Origin: Stereum hirsutum FP-91666 SS1
Lineage: Eukaryota > Basidiomycota > Agaricomycetes > Russulales > Stereaceae
DNA: 64,000 nt
Assembly (NCBI RefSeq): GCF_000264905.1
Contig: NW_006763145.1
Location: 842,383 to 906,382 of the forward strand
Direction of reading: 5' to 3'
Position numbers and translations under genes: made by a program. Positions 61,167 to 64,000 of the stretch are shown in pieces; the first letter of the stretch is position 1; every line of letters starts with the position of its first letter. The notes below the pieces were generated by a model that saw only the letters and a list, made by a program, of their open reading frames with translations, searched no databases and had not been told where the DNA came from.

Positions 61167-62030
61167 AGGTATGGACATCCAGAGTTCGTCTTTATTCATA
61201 TTTCTAACTCGTTGGTTTTGGTTTTGGAATACCGTGTCTCCCTGATAAATAGAAATGACCGAATCGTGTCCGCGCCAGTATCTTCGTTGACGAAGTTTCA
61301 ATTTAACTGTGGAAGACAGAAGTGAAGAAGTATCCTGATGATGTACTACTAGTGATTGGGAACCTAGCACAAATGTGACCGTCGTTTTTGAGTCGAACAA
61401 AACAGTCTGAGGAAATGAAATGTCGACCTTCAAGAGTGACGATCCTACTCCGTCTTGTTGACAAATCCGCACTTCTGGATGGCAAGAAGCTCTAGTCATT
61501 CTTTTCATTCGAACAGTCATCGAAGGAGGCGATACATATCGAACTCATCGGCCCTCTAGATAGCTGCCATCTGGCACGGTAGCTAAAAGTCGTGGAATTC
61601 ACACATGCTGGAAGGCACAATCGTATGCCCGCGCTCCCGCTTTCGCTTTGAGACTTGTGGTGACCATCGTGACGACGTTCAGAAGAGGCCAAGCATTGTA
61701 TTGGTGCTTTCGTATGAAATCAAGAGCCTGGAGCAATAGGTCGATCGGAATGCATCTAGTATGAGATCTGAACGGCCAGTCGGGGAAGGTTCAGGGAGTT
61801 GTTGAGCGCATTCCGACAATATCGCATTAGGTTAGCGCGCCAGGAAGATGGAGTCTAGCATGCCGGATAGCGCTCCTTGTTCATGTCGTATGAACGGAAG
61901 CGCTTCGGTTCCAAACGTACGCTCTGTGGCCGATTAGCTACACCATGCGTTACCATACATACAAAACCTCGCATTCATATCGATATCGAAGAAACCAAAC
62001 GGACCATAGCCGCTCCGTGAGCGATCCGAA
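61167..62030. other. Convergent intergenic region
   Basis: About 860 bp between the caspase-like and ABC genes, which converge. No gene or clear repeat was seen. Confidence 0.45.
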
Positions 62031-63251
62031 TCACCGCATCTCCCGCACCCTGATCCATACGACCCCCACTACGAGCACCGCGAAGCCGGCGATGAAGGCG
62101 AAGAGCACGAGAACATCCCTATAGTAATTGTTCGTTCCGAACCCGAAGAGCTATTGGACCGCCACCATCACGCACCGCCCAACAGAAATCAGTCAACCAG
62201 AAGTATCGACCCGACATCCCTCAGGCCTCCAACTCCCGAAATGAAAGTGATAGTAATAATCACTCACCAGCTCCATAATCACCTCTGCGCTCACATCCAC
62301 AGGCACCCCCTCCAATACATCCTGGATCATCAACCCGCCGCCCACCTCATTCACGCTCAACGCCTCCAAGGCATAGTTCAGCGGACAGAGCCACTGCAAC
62401 CAGCGCAAGACGGGAGGTATGGAGGAAAGGTGGACGAAGAAGCCGGAGTAGGTCATTTGATAGAGTGCGGAGAGTGCAGAGATAAGGATGGCGAGGCCGC
62501 CGTTGCGGAGGAGGGTGGCGAGGAGGAAGTTCTGGGGCGGGTGTGGGTGAGGAGTTGAAGGTGGTCAGTGAAAAGGGAGAATGAGAGGGAGAAAGTAGTG
62601 AGTGAGTGGGGAAGCTTACGAGGAGCGTCATCGCCAGCGTATACAGCACAAGTATGAACAGGAACTTGAAGAAATTAGCCGCATGTGGCGCGAGACCCGC
62701 CATCCAATACGTTCTGTACGCACACTCCATCAGCATTTTTTTCTCCAGGGAGCCCACATAAAAAAATGATGCAAGTTGCAAAGAAACCCACATAGTCGAT
62801 ACCAAAATGGTTGGGATGATTCGAAGCGGGATGACATCGAAGACGAAGCGAGAGAAGAGCCATGCGGTTGGGCTAGCAGCGTATTATGTGCCACAATAAA
62901 TGTGTGTTTTTGGTTCGGACTGAGGGTTTAGTTTGGGTGGACTGAAAGAGGTGAAGGAGAAAGACAGACCTGTAATAACCACTCGACCGCTCGCGCAGGA
63001 ACAGTGGTCGGATTTCGACGACATTGTATAACGCGCTGAGGGACGAGAAGGCTATCAATGCACCCTGCAAGATGTAACAAGTATGATCAACCATGATTTG
63101 GTAGAATTGCAGGCGGTGAAGAACACGCACCAAGAAAAACAAACACCCAACTCGGGACTGGAAACCAGCTATCGTCAGCCCTGTGTCGAAGTACAGGCCG
63201 CCTGACGCGTCGATGATCTTCGTTAGCCCCACGACATCACACAATGATAAG
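62031..63251 (-). CDS. ABCG-type transporter, C-terminal half (partial)
   Basis: These are membrane-domain exons of an ABC-2/WHITE (ABCG, Adp1-like) transporter. In order: GGLYFDTGLTIAGFQSRVGC, GALIAFSSLSALYNVVEIRP with LFLRERSSGYY, SPTAWLFSRFVFDVIPLRII, TYWMAGLAPHAANFFKFLFI, NFLLATLLRNGGLAILISAL, MTYSGFFVHLSSIPPVLRWL with WLCPLNYALEALSVNEV, and LFGFGTNNYYRDVLVLFAF. The protein ends WIRVREMR with TGA at 62031-62033. Introns are short and in phase. Upstream of GGLYF the sequence has an intron end (branch-like CTAAC, then GTCAG), after which a copia LTR begins at 63252. The nucleotide-binding domain is therefore not in the window: either it lies beyond the copia insertion or the gene is truncated. 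Confidence 0.8.
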
Positions 63252-63635
63252 TGTTAGAACCTGTAGGGTAGAACACACCTCAGACACCGATAGACGAGTG
63301 AATGGATTGAAGTTACCTGTAGGGTAGAACACACTACAGGAAGAATAAGTACAGTAGACAGTAAAGTAGATAGATGTTGCTTACCCTCAGACACCGATAG
63401 ACGAGTGAATGAGGGAAAGCGAGAGGCGCGTCCAACGCGCACAAAAGACCTGCCGGGAATTACCGAAACTGCGTTGTACGTTCGAACTCCGAACTCCAAC
63501 ACTCCTCCTCAACGCAAGCGGAAAGTCCTCCTGAGATCGTAAGTAGTAACTAAAGTAAGAGTAGAGAATCACAAGAGAATAAGATGAAATGAAACAAAAC
63601 ATAATAGAAAGAAAAACAGTTCCCATGAAACAACA
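63252..63635 (-). repeat. Copia 3' LTR (about 384 bp)
   Basis: It is bounded by TGTTAG at 63252 and CAACA at 63635, so the ends are TGTT...AACA. Two internal segments are duplicated: CCTGTAGGGTAGAACACAC at 63260 and 63316, and CAGACACCGATAGACGAGTG at about 63281 and 63388. The other LTR lies outside the window, so the right boundary rests on the inverted tips and the polypurine tract. Confidence 0.65.
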
Positions 63636-64000
63636 GACTAGTAGATATGAAAACTCCTCCTCATCCTCAACCCAATCCGAGATATCCTCGCAGTCGACAG
63701 AATGTCCTTGTGTCCAAAGGCTTGGTAAAAATGTCTGCAGGATTCTCTGATGATGAAACTCGGCTCAATACAATTCTCCCCTCACCTACATGATCTCTGA
63801 GAACATGATACCCAACTTCGATGTGCTTCGCTCGTGCATGGAATGCTTGGTCCTGTGAGAGAGTGATAGCCGAATTATTATCGCATAGAAGAGGTGTCGG
63901 ATTTTGCTGTGGGATATCCAGACCCTCGAGTAGGTATCTCAACCAGACACATTCTCGGGATGCTTCATGGGCTGCAATATATTCGGCATAACAGGATGAA
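63252..64000 (-). mobile_element. Ty1/copia retrotransposon, 3' end
   Basis: This minus-strand element runs off the window. The coding end (64000 to 63667) is the copia RNase H C-terminus: SCYAEYIAAHEASRECVWLR, LLCDNNSAITLSQDQAFHAR, KHIEVGYHVLRDHV, ENPADIFTKPL, ending RGYLGLG. A purine-rich tract (GAGGATGAGGAGGAG, minus strand, about 63655-63670) precedes the 3' LTR at 63252-63635. The last piece of the polyprotein frame is open with no breaks, so the element may be young. The host sequence to the left is an ABCG transporter gene. Confidence 0.85.

Noticed and set aside
1..64000. CRISPR arrays, bacterial operons, rRNA
   Set aside because: No regularly spaced repeats of that kind and no rRNA-like sequence were seen; intron structure shows a eukaryotic genome.

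Overview
The window reads as nuclear DNA of a filamentous basidiomycete, most likely an Agaricomycete. Genes are broken by many short introns (about 50-70 bp) with GTRNGT...YAG borders. The gene families fit this group: a DUF6589 protein, tandem Argonautes, a cerato-platanin, a Goodbye-NACHT-ankyrin NLR and a caspase-like protein. No species is named, because nothing in the sequence decides it.

Layout. 1-1022: nothing recognised. 1023-5883 (-): fungal NLR. 6137-13537: a 7.4 kb DNA transposon with imperfect ~200 bp terminal inverted repeats and an 8-bp target duplication; it carries a RecQ-like helicase (+, 6505-10021) and a DUF6589 protein (-, 10041-13241) that converge tail to tail. 13951-14364: a MITE with TA target duplication, ending 27 bp before the first of two tandem Argonaute genes (+, 14392-18922 and 19872-24108). 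25594-26007 (+): secreted cerato-platanin. 29748-31285 (+): MAT-type HMG-box factor. 34731-35864 (-): glyoxalase-like protein. 38431-40978 (+): Ser/Thr kinase with an internally repeated N-terminus. 42328-43823 (-): F-box protein. 44884-50063 (-): GAC1-type protein phosphatase 1 glycogen-targeting subunit with CBM21. 51.8-58.3 kb: gene-poor, with a fold-back repeat and a second MITE of the same family. 58363-61166 (+): caspase-like peptidase. 62031-63251 (-): 3' part of an ABCG transporter, whose upstream side meets a Ty1/copia element (-, 63252 to the window end).

How the parts relate. If the transposon and the MITE are subtracted, the NLR and the first Argonaute become a divergent pair about 0.7 kb apart, so a shared promoter was probably split by two insertions. 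The NLR, the two Argonautes and the caspase-like protein are all families linked to fungal defence or self/non-self control, but a functional cluster is only an inference.

The main candidate for something little described is the helicase + DUF6589 element. Its boundaries are visible in the sequence: 5'-TAGTCTCG...CGAGACTA-3' termini flanked by CTGGTGGC on both sides. Four copies of a 20-bp subterminal motif lie in alternating orientation, and a perfect palindrome holding two ACGCGT boxes precedes the helicase. DUF6589 is the natural transposase candidate.
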